Below, piece after piece: positions 41,640 through 53,773 of a stretch of DNA of 64,000 nucleotides. The stretch comes from Neostapfia colusana (Eukaryota > Streptophyta > Magnoliopsida > Poales > Poaceae): the NCBI GenBank assembly GCA_030760725.1, contig JASWHV010000013.1:41760699-41824698 (forward strand). The letters are read 5' to 3'. How positions within the stretch are numbered: position 1 is the first letter of the stretch; each line of letters begins with the position of its first letter. The notes below the pieces were generated by a model, which was not told the origin of the DNA, made no database searches, and was given only the letters and a program-made list of their open reading frames with translations. Both the position numbers and the translations under genes were made by a program.

Positions 41640-44230
41640 TGTAAAGGTCCCAAAAATTTTGAATACAAAGGGACTGAAGTTTGAATACCATTTGGTTTCA
41701 AGTTTGTGAAAATTGGGACTTGTTTAAACTTTATACATGTGATGATACACATGGATGTTAAACCACACAAGCTCTAATATTTATTGGGATGCTTGGAACA
41801 AAAGTATATTTTAACACCATGTGTAGTGCCCTCATGTGTAAGAGGAAGTTTAAATTCAGTTTTTGAACTAACTTTGTTCAACTAAAATTTCAAATGAGGG
41901 CAACCAATAGGAATGCAAACTGTTATTCTCAAAACCACATTTGCAGCAGCTAAACTAAAAATCAGGTTTCATATTTTAATTCCTTAGGTCCAAATTAGTG
42001 GGGAGGCAAAGTCTCATGAATTCTGGAGATTTTTTTGCTACCCGTTTTACAAATGGACTTCAAATTGCATAGGAATTCAAATTTGAACTTGGATGAAACT
42101 TGTCAAATTGTCTAAATAGAGTTCAGATTCAAACTTTCCACAATTGAATTGAGTCATTTGCCAAAGTTGAGGGGATAAGGGGGATAGTGGGGCCCATTGG
42201 TCAGTGCACCCAAATATCTGAAAATTGAGTCGGTTCTCTGTTTTCTACTCGAAGCAACTGAACGCCACCGAGACAAACTCGAGCTCTCACCATGAGACAC
42301 CGAGCAGCAAGGCAGGGGACACCTCCTCACGCCTTATCTCGCGCTGGCGACCTCCTTGTGTGCTTCCTCACGTCTCAGCGTGTTCCTTTTTGCCAACAAA
42401 CGGAGCTTTGGTTCAGTGTCTCTTCTCCCTCGCGCACATGAACAGAGCACATTGCCGCCACTCGGTCGATCGAAGGGAACTGACCAAACCTCGCATACCC
42501 CACCCGGCTGAGCTGCAAAATGGTCCTGAGGGAGCTCCTCCTACTTCCTCGGAGCAAAAACAACTCGACCTACGGTTCCCGAGCCCTAGAATAGCTCTTC
42601 TCCGTGGTGACCTAACCCCACAGCAGCTCGGAGTTCACGTGGACAGCCCACACCGTGGACATTCATGCCGGAGCGAGGACGGCCATGGGAGCGTTGTTAG
42701 TCCATGCTGCTTCCACCCAAACCTCAAGCCAAGCTGTGGACAACTGAGCGAGAATTCGAGAAAGTTATGCTGGTGGGCACAAACCGACGTTCCGGTATGA
42801 AAATCCAAAATTCTCACCCGTTATCCATTCTTAGATCGCCAAATCTTGCACACAGGGTCTGGACTAGCTGACTATTATGTGCTCTTCACGACCCTAGCTC
42901 GGAAACGCATGAAGATAGCACAATTTCTAGGTTTTCTGGGTTCAAACATGGTGAAGGTCTCGGGCGCAAGGTGACAATCTAGTTGGAGCTGTTCCCGATC
43001 AAGTTTGAGGCCACGTCGATCATCCTCAAGGTCCACTAGTGCTTTAGCGCCATTTTTCCGAGCTTTTAGCGGGCTAGGTCGGCCGGCCGACACCGCCGAA
43101 GGTGTACCGAGCCGCTGCGCCATCGCGAGAGGGGTTAGGGTCCTCGCCGGCTCGGGGAAGCTTCACCAAGATGCTCAGCGTGGGGTTTTAGGCCCTGGTT
43201 GTGAGCAGGGGCTCGGGAGGAGGTCCGGAGACTGAGTTTCGTGGAGCTCCGGCGAGGGGGGCGGCGCGGGCATGCGGGCGTAAAAATTGGGCCGAGGTTG
43301 AAGAAGGGTCCGCCGGGCCCCAGCAGTCAGTGAGAGGGAATTTAAAAACCCCGATCCCCTGTGGCTATCTTATCCGGTGTGACTGCAGGTCTGGAACTGT
43401 GTAGCCCCGTGTGTCTTTGTGTCAGCAAGTGACACGTGGCCCGGGTCCAGCAGCAGGCATTTGAACCTTTCCTCGAATTAATTCAAATGACAGATTTTGT
43501 TCAAATTTTAGATGAACATATCTTTTGGTAGGAAAATCCAAATTTAGTGATTAAAATTGGGTTAGATTCAGATTGAAAATCTCTATCCAATTATGCAACC
43601 CAATTTGTATGAAAGTGAATAATTAATTCTGAAAATTCTTTGAAGCTTTTAAGTAAAAGTATTTTAGAGGGAGTTTGGTTCATCAAAAATCCTCAAATTT
43701 TAACAAAATAATCCTCAGGATGTTATTGAACACCTGTAAAAATTTCAACTCATTTGGAGTTGATCTCATTGGGTGAATTCAGATTTCAAGTTGCTGAGCA
43801 CAAATGAATACAGAAACTTTTTCAGAGAATTCCCAAAACTTGAAAATTCAGTTATGGGGAATTCTTAGCTCCAAAAATCCTAGAAAAATTCATGCGGGCT
43901 CTATGAACTATAATTGCAATTGCGGTTTACTAAGTTTGACATGAGCATGTGAGTTACTTCAGAATTAATTCCTTTTTTCTTAATTTCTTAAGGAATTGTT
44001 CTGAATGAACCACTCAGTGAAACGTGCTAAATTTTGGTCCAGAATCTTTTCATGTGAGCAGGAACTCACATGCAAATTTTCAGCTCAAGTTGAGCCTTGG
44101 ATCTTCTTGTCCTTGTTCTCAAATCTTATGTATGTGAGAAAAACATAGGGATATGGTAGGAATTATAGGAGCCACAATTTCCATCCACCTTAGCTGAAAT
44201 TTTGCAAGCTAAGTCTCTGTTTATAGTATG
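41640..44230 (+). repeat. Element B 3' LTR, truncated
   Basis: It starts TGTAAAGGTCCC and follows the 5' LTR to the equivalent of about 34650, just past 'gcaagctaagtctc', then stops. About 1.8 kb of the distal LTR is missing. The break joins a reverse-oriented K-type LTR start. Confidence 0.85.
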
Positions 44231-44572
44231 AGAAATACATGAGAAACTTAGGCTCTCGAATACATGAGAAATGCATCGGTGATCTCACATATAGGCCTTT
44301 GGACAATCTGAACATGGATCCTTTTAAAAGAATGCAGATTGTGTTTAAATTTCCCTCCATCTTCTACTCATAAAAGATGTGCACATGAGTTTGATTTGGA
44401 GAGTAAAGTTCACTCCTCATGTTAGCATATGCTAATCAAGAGTTGAAGAATTTTTTAACTCCCTCACATTTCCATTTTTGTGTTCATCATTTCATGTGTC
44501 ACAACTCAAGCTATTCCTTGGCCTTTGTTTCATAAGTTGAAATCAAACTTTACAAAAGTCAGGGCTGTTACA
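44231..44572 (-). repeat. K-type LTR start fragment, reverse orientation
   Basis: 342 bases matching 27290-27635. The reverse-complement start TGTAACAGCCCTGAC is at 44572. It is wedged between the broken 3' LTR of B and the broken 3' LTR of C. It may be the remainder of an LTR inserted in C's LTR, with GATAC at 44573-44577 as the surviving target-site copy. Confidence 0.65.
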
Positions 44573-45449
44573 GATACTCAAAGCAAGTTCACAAACCAAT
44601 AAATTTATAAAACGGCTAATGCAAACCGGAGCATGCCTTTCTTCTGGTCGTATGCTAGCTGTTCCTCCGGGGTGACGAAATCTAACACCTCCGGCTCCTC
44701 TTCAACCTTAGCGACTACACAATACAAATATGCATGCGTGTCAATTTAAATGCATTTGAATTTGAATTTGATATTGTTAAGACTTTAAGTACATCAAGAC
44801 AGGCACAATGACTCTGAAACTTTTACTGTGGTTTGATACAACCTACACAGAGACTTGGCCAAATTTCATTTGAAGCAAAGCTCATTTGAGCCCTGCACAA
44901 ATAAATGGGTATTTGGCCTAATTGGAGCTCTTAGAGCGTTCTAAGGATTTTCATGGAGTAAGCCATGACTTTCTAGAAACTAGATTTTCAGAGGGTACAA
45001 ATGGAGTTGGTTTCACTAAGATATGAGCTAAACAAGTTCAGAGAAAATCTGAAAAATGTTTCTGGACATTTTTCATTTTTCCTGGAACAGTTTCATTAAT
45101 CACACAATTAGATGGATCAAATGAGCTCAAATGGATCTGAAATTTTTATGGTTGCTCATGGATATTACATGGAACATCCTGGGCAAACTTTAGAATTTTC
45201 CACTAAAGGGTTCTCCAGTTAAATTCTAAACAGTTTAAATTTTGAAGAAATAATTCTGGAGAAATAAGGATTTTAATAAAGTTAAACTTTATTTGTTTGA
45301 AAGTACTCAGATAGCAGAATTAAACAAAATTTGGTTCACTCGATTTGGAGTTTCCTAGCCAAAGTTATGTGGTTTGAAGTCTGAACTAGAAACTGAAAAT
45401 CGGGAAATGTTTAAATCCCTGCCGGTGGGTCCGCGGTTACGTGTCACAC
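44573..45449 (-). repeat. Element C 3' LTR, distal segment
   Basis: Reverse-oriented LTR sequence: the 'aaacggctaatgcaaaccgg' block near 44612 matches B 35030-35070 in reverse. It then has AT-rich modules up to the CACAC target site of solo LTR D. The final ~1.4 kb of the LTR is absent to the left. Confidence 0.72.
45445..45449. repeat. Left target-site duplication of solo LTR D (CACAC)
   Basis: CACAC before TGTAACACC; exact repeat at 48878-48882. Confidence 0.88.
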
Positions 45450-48400
45450 TGTAACACCCCAAAATCTGTTAAGAGGGGAATTTAAAAAATTTTGGACGTA
45501 TTGCATGTGGTGCAGAAATTCAAATTCAAATTGGAATTCAAATTCAAATCAAAACAGAAAAGAAAAGGAAAAAGAAAAAGAAAACCCAACCAGCCAGTGG
45601 GCCGAAACCCGCCAGCCGTCCCACTATTCTTCCCCCCTCGCGCCAGCCCACGACCGCGCGCCCTCTCTTCCTCTCACTGACACGCGGGGCCTGCGTGTCA
45701 TCTCCTACCTCCGGCGCGCCCCAACGGCCGGACTCTTCCTCGCGCCCGATCGCAACCAACTCCGGAAACCCGCGCCCCCAGCCCGACTCTCGGTCCCGGA
45801 CGACTCCAACTCGATCCCAACAGACCATTTCCCACCCTCGCCTATATAAACGTCGACATCACCCTGTCCCCCCCCCCCGATCGGCTGTTTTTCCTCCCGG
45901 TGAGAACCGAAGCTTCTACCGCCGTTTTCCTTCGATCCTCGCTCGGATTTCCTGATCTAACGCGCTGATCATGTTCCACCGCCTCCGGGGAATCTCGCAG
46001 GTGAAGGAAATCCGGTGTTTTGCGCTCTAGACACAGCTCCGGCAAGCACCGCTGCTACTTCATCTCGGACCTCGCCGCCGACCGCCTTCCAGGGCCTCCG
46101 AGCTCAAGAAAAACCCCGAGGTGAGATCCCCGACCTCCCCTCTACCGTTCTATGCCATGAAATCCAAGTTTTAGGAAGTATAGACGAAAACACAAAGATC
46201 TCCGGTGAGATCGCCGCCTCCCGCCGCCGCGCGCCGCCGGGCAGCGCGGGCTGGCTCCGGCCAGGGCAACGTGGCCCCTTGAGAGCCGTCTATTTTAAAT
46301 CGCACGGTAGAATTAAAACCCGCGTGTACCGGTTCGGCGATCTAATCTGAGCCGTCTATTTTAAATCGGACGATCCACATCAGCCCCGCGTTATAAAGGC
46401 CGGGATTCTTACGTGCTACCCCCTGGGGATCTCGGAAAACACGAGTTATCCCCAGAAACTTCTGATCTAGCCCCTGGAACTTCAGAAATTCATGTAAATT
46501 CATTTAAAAATCGGTTTTAGCCCCTGGACTTAATAAAAATTAGGAAAACCCCTCTGTTATGTGTAGTTAGACCCCTGGAAATTTAAGAAATAATAAATTA
46601 GACCCTGCAGTAGTGTGGATTTACCTTTTTGACCCTATATGAGATTAAAATCAGAAAATTGAATATGTGACTAGGACTTAAATTTAAAAAGGTAAGGCAA
46701 ACACATTGCAAATTCAAATTTAAACTCTCCTAGTGCTTGGAAAACTTTAGAATGAGTTAGAAATAGATTTTAGGCTGAAAAGAATCTATCTAATTGCTGT
46801 TCACATTTATTAGTTATAGAAACACATTTTTAGGCTAGGAAATAATTCTGAAAACTGATAAAATAAATTTAAATTAGTTCACATCAGAGGAGAAGTTCAA
46901 CAATATATTATTTAATATTTTAGATCAGAACCTATTCTGTTTAGAAGATATGTCCTACTATTTAATATTAAAACTCACTTTTAGGCATAGAAAATAAATC
47001 TGAAAAATATAGGAAAATAAATATGCATAATTAGAAAATGATAAATGAAGTCTCCAAATCCAAAAACTTCAGTTTAAGATTTGGTAGAAGATCTGAAAAC
47101 CTATTTGGAGTAGTAAATTACCTTTCATGCAAACTTGGTACCTAAGAAGTGTATTAATTGAATATAAAGAATTTGTTCAAATTGGAAATTCATATATAGT
47201 GTGCAAACAGAAATCTGAATACAAAAGTTAGAAATCATATACACATGTTTAAAAGTGCATGTAGGCCAAAAACCCACACATATAGAGTAACCACAACACT
47301 TAGAAATGTGAATGCCTTTCATAGGTGTGAATGTGTGGTTTGTATGAAGTGAAAGTGTGAACTATGTCTTATGGATTGTTGTTTTCTTTTGCTATGTGTA
47401 TTGGCATGAGTAGAACCTGCCCCAGAGCAAGTTCTGCCCTTCCAAGACCAAGACATTCCATTCCCAGAGCAGCAGGAAGAAGGCAAATGTCCTTGACCAC
47501 TTTGATCATATACTAGGATGTGTAGATAGAATTATTTGCATTGTCAATTGAAATATGAAACCCATGCTAGGAAGTTTCCCTAGAATTGCATTACCTTGTT
47601 TCCTTGTAGCTTGGGTTGGGATTTATTTTATCTTGTCATTTATTTATATGCTTATGCTTAGCCATGCTTAGAATGGGATAATTGGGATATGAGATCATCA
47701 ATTTTATTTATCTTACTCTTGAATGAGATATTATGAGTTATGTAGAGGTAGGGATCGAGGCAAGTTGGATGATTTGATTGGTGCTGGGTGCACGAGACTC
47801 GGGTTTGTGTTTAGTACTTTCCTAGATCCTAAGGACCGGTTCATGGAGCATGTAACCTGGCTTTACCGTGCAAACCACATGCTGAGATGGGGCAGCTTGG
47901 CCAATTAATTAGGTGTATCCCCGGCGTAGTATGGGTGTGTTGGATGGTGCGGGGAATAGGTGTCAGCTGGACTACCATATGAACCGCAAGGCTCAAGAGG
48001 GGGCCACTGCAGCGGGGTTGGAGCCTCTTGTATGCTATTAGGGGTGAAACCTCAGTGGGCCCACGCTCGTCGGGAATCCCTTTGTAAAGGCCTCGTAGTG
48101 ATCTCCTGGCTACACACCTGGAAAGTATGAATGTGGTTCGCGGCCACTGGCATAATGGAGGTTCTTTTAGTCCACCCGGCAACGGGGGATGAAATCACTA
48201 CATGAGGGTACAGTGGTGCAAACTCTGCAGTGTCAAAACTGTCATGACAGCCATGCTCACGATCAAGAGCGGCTTGGACTTATTCATGATTAGAGATTTA
48301 TGAATTGGGAAGTTGTGGATGTTAAGTGGGAAGTTTAACATTGGAGATGAGATATTGTTTACTTGATGATGATGATGGGTTGAGGGATTGGGATCCATTT

Positions 48401-48877
48401 CACCTGTGTAGTAATGTAGGTGCTTAATAAGCTAAGGTGATAGGTAATAATTGCGTGGTGCTTTAACCATGAGTCTAACCTCTCCTTGCTCTGGCCATGC
48501 ATGACATAACTTTCCCACACTTGCTGAGTACCAACGGTACTCAAACTTGCATATTTGTTGGTTTAAATTGCTGCTCAGGTCAAGGGGGTGATGTGGTGTT
48601 CAATGACCAAGACATCGGACCCGAAGAAGGATTCTAGGTTCACGGAGTCCCCCGGGCAACGCCTGTGACGGAGGCCGCAAGATTTATATTCCGCTGCTGT
48701 TTTATTTATATGTCATGAACTTATTATCGAGATGTATGCTATGTAAGACTTATCTATATTCGACACCTGGCTTGTAATAAATGATGCTTCACTATTTGTC
48801 ATCACATGTATAAGAAAATTATCCTGGCATACATGTGATATTCACTCGGTTGTTCTTCGGAGAAACAAGGTGTGACA
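45450..48877 (+). mobile_element. Solo LTR D (A-family), forward orientation
   Basis: 3428 bases, TGTAACACC to TGTGACA, flanked by perfect CACAC repeats and lacking an internal region: a solo LTR made by LTR-LTR recombination. TATATAAA at 45843-45850 is followed by an 11-C run at 45868-45878. Near-palindromes lie at 46286-46307 and 46352-46373, the 12-base palindrome at 48239-48250 and AATAAA at 48776-48781. D and E share many variants that A lacks, so they form a second subfamily. Inserted antisense in C's 3' LTR. Confidence 0.92.
45843..45850 (+). promoter_or_regulatory. TATA box of solo LTR D
   Basis: TATATAAA about 390 bases into the LTR, immediately upstream of a poly-C tract and the GC-rich leader. 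Confidence 0.7.
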
Positions 48878-48882
48878 CACAC
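48878..48882. repeat. Right target-site duplication of solo LTR D (CACAC)
   Basis: Exact partner of 45445-45449. Confidence 0.88.
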
Positions 48883-50688
48883 TCTGGTGCGTTGGCACAC
48901 GGGGTCACACAATTAAATGTGTATGACCACATTTGATCCCGAGCCACAGAGAATCCGGCGCCCGGTTATCTGAGGCTGACACGCGGGGCCCGCGGGTTGT
49001 CTTCAACCTCGCGCTCCCGCACTCGGCCACCCATCCCTCTCGCCGGAGTGCTCGCCAGAAGGGCTCTGTCATGCAGCAAACTTTGAGATTTTTGCTACCT
49101 CTGCCTAACTTCACATGGGGAATGCGGTGCTGACCTTAGCTCGGCATGAAAACAACCGGAACATGGCCGGCGACGACCGGCGGCTTCGGAAGAACTTCGG
49201 CCATATCGGCCGGGCTCCCTAGCACCCCAAATGCTTGAGAAAAAGGTCATACAGCATCAGTGCATTCTATGAAAGATCGTCATGAACTCAAATGAGCTCA
49301 GAAATGGATCCAACTAGCATGTCACTGTGTGACCTAGGTCGAAAATGGGGGAAAACTTGCAAAACTCAGATAACAGTGGCTATACCCGATGGTTCTCGGA
49401 AGTTTGTGATCCTACGGACTTGCACGGGCGTCTAGGAGTAGGTAACTAAGTTCGGTAATGAGTGGTGCGGTGTGTAACACGAATTTTGCGAAGTGGTCCG
49501 GCAGCCCCTTTTGTACAACGGCGCGAAACCGTGATATTCCGGCGACGGCAGCTCATGTCATGCCGCCGGAGCTTGCGGTAATGGAAGAGAAGACTTAAAC
49601 GAAACTCTTTGCTGTTCACAATGTGGGGAAAGGTAGGCTGTTGTGGCCGGACGGGGTGTTCCCGTGGTGGCAACTCGGTCTGATCCGAGGAAGAAAATGT
49701 GGCCCGCTGGAGCTCGAGGAAGGTCGGTCATGGGCTGGAACCGGTGCGAGAATGTCGAGCAAGGGTCAGCGAACTCGGTTGCAGCCTCAGCTCGGCGTGA
49801 AATCCACTGGCTCGACTGGGTGAAGGTTGAACAGAGAGCTTCGGTGAGCAGCGAGGTGTGCTGAGTACTCTGTGCGGGAGAATGACGAGTCACGGGTGAA
49901 AACACTAGGTAGCCTCCCAGAGGCGACGGTAAGGTCGTTGGGCACATCGGGCGTCGGTCGGGAGCTGGAAGCAGTTGCTGGCGAAGCTCCCGCGCCGTGG
50001 CGCTCCCGCATACTCATGCAAGAAACCGGGCAGCGCTCGGTGGAGTCAGTTTGAGCTCCTGAGTGGCTGACAGTGAGCCCGGTTTTTGAATTTTGTCCTC
50101 AAAAATTGAATTTGCCACTATTTTATAAAATTTAGGACTTCACTGTCCTCTAAGGTTTAGTCAAATTATCAGCTCACCATTTGAATTGGAATAAATCAAA
50201 ATGTGAATTGGTTTGGATGAATTGACAGCAGTTGTGAAACTGAAATTCAAATAAATTTGGAATTTTTGCCCGCATAGCTCATGTCAAGATCAACTCCAAA
50301 TAGAGTAAAAATTGGTGTGTGAGCTCACAAAAATGTGCTGAGTGTGAATATGAATCCCACTTTTGAATTCATGGTATGAAAGGATTTTGAATTTGAATTT
50401 AAGATCAAACTAGTCTTTTTCTAGTTGTATCCAAAAACACCTCAAAAGGTTTTGGATTTGGATGAAATTTGGCATGATCATCCCTAGCAAAGTTTAGGAG
50501 TTTTTCATATGCTCAGTCCCTATATGATGCATGTGGGAAATACCACTTTTGCATTTTGTGAGTTTATCATCTAATGTCTTTGTTGATGGTGTTTACTTGC
50601 TCTTCAAAGATGTTCATAAAATTTCTTCAAATGAGATGTGTGTGGTGTGATGAACACTTTTAGCAAATGAAAAACTTTGGCCCTTACA
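48883..50688 (-). repeat. Element C 3' LTR, proximal segment with the LTR start
   Basis: Continues from 45449. On the minus strand it starts TGTAAGGGCC at 50688, directly after the PPT. GC-rich part 48950-50060, AT-rich front 50090-50688, the latter matching Y2 22750-23337. The two C 3' LTR pieces total about 2.7 kb. Several overlapping open frames in 49446-50054 have no protein features. Confidence 0.8.
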
Positions 50689-50708
50689 TTTCTCCCCCCT
50701 TAAAAGAA
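50689..50708 (-). promoter_or_regulatory. Polypurine tract of element C
   Basis: On the minus strand CTTTTAAGGGGGGAGAAA precedes the LTR start. Same core as in A and B. Confidence 0.85.
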
Positions 50709-50757
50709 TCTCGTCCTGAGATTATAAGGTGAAAATGAGAGAGAGGACGGTGGAAAA

Positions 50758-51336
50758 TTACCGGATGTGCGACGTTAAAAAGTCGGGGCAGTTAGCCCGA
50801 AGAAAGCCTTCGCTCTCCCATATCGCTTCATCTACGGAGTGATTACTCCATAGACCCTTGAAGAACCACAGTGTATGGTTGTGTGTGGTTCGGGCCTTTT
50901 CATCAATAATCTGAACCGGTTCCTCCCAATAAGTGAGATCCGGTTTCAGTTCTTCGATATCCCCCAGCTGAACGGTGTTTGAAAGCTTGAGGCACTTCCT
51001 CAGCTGAGAAATGGGAAAGACGTCGTGCACAGCGGAGAGTGTCGCTGGTAATTCCAACCGGTATGCAACTGATCCACATATTTCCACAATCTGGAATGGA
51101 TCGATGAATCGGGGTGCCAACTTTCCCCTCGCCCCGAATCTGTTCACGCCCTTCATTGGAGACACATATAGATACACTTGATCCCCAACTTCAAATTGCA
51201 AAGGATGTCTTCTCCGGTCCACATACTGTTTTTGTCGGGATTGGGCGGCTTTTAAGTTCGCTTGAATCAACCGAACCTTTTCTTCCGCATTGTTGACAAG
51301 ATCAATCCCGAAGGTAACCCTTTCGCCAGACTCACA
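50758..51336 (-). pseudogene. Element C integrase C-terminus and chromodomain-like tail
   Basis: 170 open codons in the frame of the preceding integrase segment, separated from it by TAG at 51337-51339 (Trp in relatives). It contains QANLKAAQSRQKQYVDRRR, a GPY/F-like block (GKLAPRFIDPFQIV, with the Gly lost), VAYRLELPATLSAVHDVF and the tail TLWFFKGLWSNHSVDEAIWESEG. This tail is the divergent chromodomain-like region of the group. It ends naturally about 45 bases before the PPT. Confidence 0.86.
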
Positions 51337-51740
51337 CTAATTCAGCGGTGTGCTGCATTTTCTCCCATATAGCACCTTGTAGGGTGCCATTTTGATGCTG
51401 GCTTGGTACCCATTGTTGTACGAGAACTCGGCTAACAGTAAGTGATCATCCAAATTCTTACCGTGGTTGATAGAACAAGCTCGTAGCATATCTTCTAAAA
51501 TCTGATTTACCCGCTCAGTTTGCCCATCCGTCTGCGGGTGGTACACTGAACTATGGATCAACTTCGTCCCCAAAGCAGCATACAACTGCTCCAAAAAACG
51601 AGACACAAATAAAGTGCCCTGATCCGAGATGATAGTATGGGCTACGCTGTATAAGCATAGGATCCGTGAAATGTACAATTCAGCATACTTATTGACGTTG
51701 TAGTTGGTGTTGACCGGGATAAAATGGGCACGTTTGGTGA
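51337..51740 (-). pseudogene. Element C integrase core, second half
   Basis: Holds the second catalytic Asp (IISDQGTLFVSRF) and catalytic Glu (HPQTDGQTERVNQIL), followed by EFSYNNGYQASIKMAP. It is out of frame with the first half because of a deletion near 51740 that removes the segment after the FQKHDS block. Confidence 0.86.
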
Positions 51741-52367
51741 GCTGGTCGAATCATGCTTCTGAAATGTGGTGGGTAAACCGATGATGAAGTCCATGCTCAT
51801 ATCCTCCCACTTCCAGGCAGGGATGCCCAGCGGTTGTAGCAGTCCCGGTTTCCTCATATGGTCCGCCTTCACCCTACGGCATGTATCACACTCGTACACG
51901 TATTTTGCAATCTCCCGCTTCATCCATGACCACCAAAATTTGCTTCGGATTTCTCGATACATCTTATTTCTGCCGGGGTGAATAGAAAACTTTGACAAGT
52001 GAGCCTTATCAAAGATTTTCTTCCGCAACTCTGGGTTACGGGGTACGACGATCTTGTCCTTGAACCACAGGACGCCGTCTCCGTCCTTCAGGAAGCATTT
52101 TAACTCACCATTATCTACACGTCTCCGCAAATGCGACATGCCCTTGTCATGTTTCTGAGCTGCCGCTAGCTCTTCACGTATGGTGGGGATAAGAGCTAGG
52201 CTGTAGAGAGCTCCATGTGGAATCACATGTAATGGTGGCTCGCTCTCTTCCAACAGCATGATGGTCAGATTATTAACGTGTGACTTGCGACTCAGCGCAT
52301 CCGCCACTACGTTTACTTTGCTGGGGTGATAATGGATCTCTATTTCGTAATCCTTTATCAACTCCAA
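51642..52367 (-). pseudogene. Element C RNase H end, integrase zinc finger and first core Asp
   Basis: ADALSRKSHVNN ends RNase H. After a linker come FSIHPGRNKMY and CDTCRRVKADH (HHCC finger) and SMDFIIGLPTTF with the first DDE Asp intact. The last ~40 codons of the open frame are out-of-frame translation after the deletion. A TGA, Arg in relatives, separates it from the preceding segment. Confidence 0.86.
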
Positions 52368-52373
52368 CCATCT

Positions 52374-52931
52374 TCATTGCCTCATCTTCAGCTCCTTCTG
52401 AGTGAATATGTACTTGAGGCTCTTGTGGTCGGTATATAAATGCACGAGGTTACCGAGTAGGTAGTGCCTCCACATCTTGAGTGCGAGTACCACGACAGCG
52501 AGCTCTAAGTCATGAGTCGGATAATTTTGCTCATGATTCCTGAGATGTCGTGATCCATATGCGACCACCCTTTGTTATTGCATCAGCACATATCCGAGCC
52601 CAATGCCGGATGCATCGCAGTACACATGGAATGGTTTTGTTGTGTCTGGCTGTGCCAAAACCGGTGCTGATGTTAGGTTCTTCACTAATGCCTCGAACGC
52701 TGCTTCACATGCTGGACTCCAAGCATATTTGGTAGCCTTATTCAGCAGCTCGGTCATAGGCTTGGCAATCTTCGAGAAGTTCGGAATGAACCTCTGATAA
52801 TATCCCGCGAGTTCGAGGTAACTCCGTACCTCGTGAACAGTTCGTGGGGACTTCCAATTCAGCGCTTGTGTGATCTTACTCGGGTCTACAGCGATGCCCG
52901 CTGCTGAGATAATATGCCCGGCAAAAGGCAC
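52374..52931 (-). pseudogene. Element C RT connection and RNase H
   Basis: One frame with a single internal stop (TAA at 52575-52577). SKITQALNWKSPRTVHEVRS and GYYQRFIPNFSK lead to VYCDASGIGLGYVLMQ, YPTHDLELAVVVLALKMWRHYL and TDHKSLKYIFTQ. It is shifted relative to the RT segment. Confidence 0.86.
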
Positions 52932-52966
52932 TTACGATATCTAGAATCCCACTTGCTAAATTTCGC

Positions 52967-53728
52967 TTATAGCTTGTGATCCTGCAGCTTTTGCAAAACT
53001 ATACGCAGATGCTTCGCGTGTTCTTCCTCCAACTTGGAATATACCAATATGTCATCGATGAAGACCACGACTAACTTGTCCAGCTCTGGCATGAATACCG
53101 AGTTCATCAAGTACATGAAATGAGTGGGAGCGTTGGTGAGGCCGAAGGACATGACCAGGTACTCATAAAGCCCGTACCTTGTCGAGAAAGCCGTCTTCGG
53201 AATGTCCTCAGACCGTATCTTAATCTGATGGTACCCGGATCTTAAGTTCATCTTGGAAAAGATCTTTGCTTTGACCAACTGATCGAACAACATATTGATC
53301 CGTGGCAACGGGTACATGTTTTTGATAGTCACAGTGTTTAGTGGACGATAGTCGACGTAAAGCCGTAACATTTCATCTTTCTTCTTCACAAATAATGCCG
53401 AACAGGCCCATGGCGAGGAGCTCGGCCTAATAAAACCCTTCTCCAGCAGGTCCGTCAACTGCATTTTCAATTCTGTCAACTCCTTTGGCGCCATCTTGTA
53501 CGGCCGTTGGGATATTGGCATAGTTCCCGGTGCAAGCTCAATCTTGAACTCCACCTCTCGGTCGGGCGGCATCTCCGGCAAATCATCCGGAAACACGTAT
53601 GGGAACTCACCGACTACTAGAATGTCTTCCAATCTGATGGTGGTGGATTGGTATACCCTTGGAAGTTTTATTTCTGGACTGTCCAGAAACAATGAATGAG
53701 AATCGTGCATTTCTGGATGTAGATGCAC
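52967..53728 (-). pseudogene. Element C reverse transcriptase
   Basis: 253 open codons in the same frame as gag. DDLPEMPPDREVEFKIELAP, YKMAPKELTELKMQL, PSSSPWACSALFVKKKD, VDYRPLNTVTIKNMYPLPR and LRSGYHQIKI lead to FIDDILVYSKLEEEH with both catalytic Asp (codons at 53051-53056). It ends in TAA where relatives have Tyr in the HKLYAKF block. The active site is intact but the gene is cut off from protease and RNase H by stops. Confidence 0.88.
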
Positions 53729-53773
53729 GACTCGGAGGACGGTGTCTAAAACAGCACCGTGGCGGGTTAACCA

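Larger units (their letters stand above)
32057..44230 (+). mobile_element. Element B: degraded Ty3/gypsy chromovirus
   Basis: It has a 5' LTR (4.4 kb), tRNA-iMet PBS, a long leader, a decayed gag-pol remnant, a PPT and a truncated 3' LTR. It is closely related to C in the coding region but has a different LTR start. The front of its two LTRs differs by about 4-5% by eye (roughly 8 changes in the first 190 bases), so B is clearly older than A. It inserted into the copia remnant. The right flank is lost, so no target-site duplication can be seen; CTCCA at 32052-32056 is the left candidate. Confidence 0.85.
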
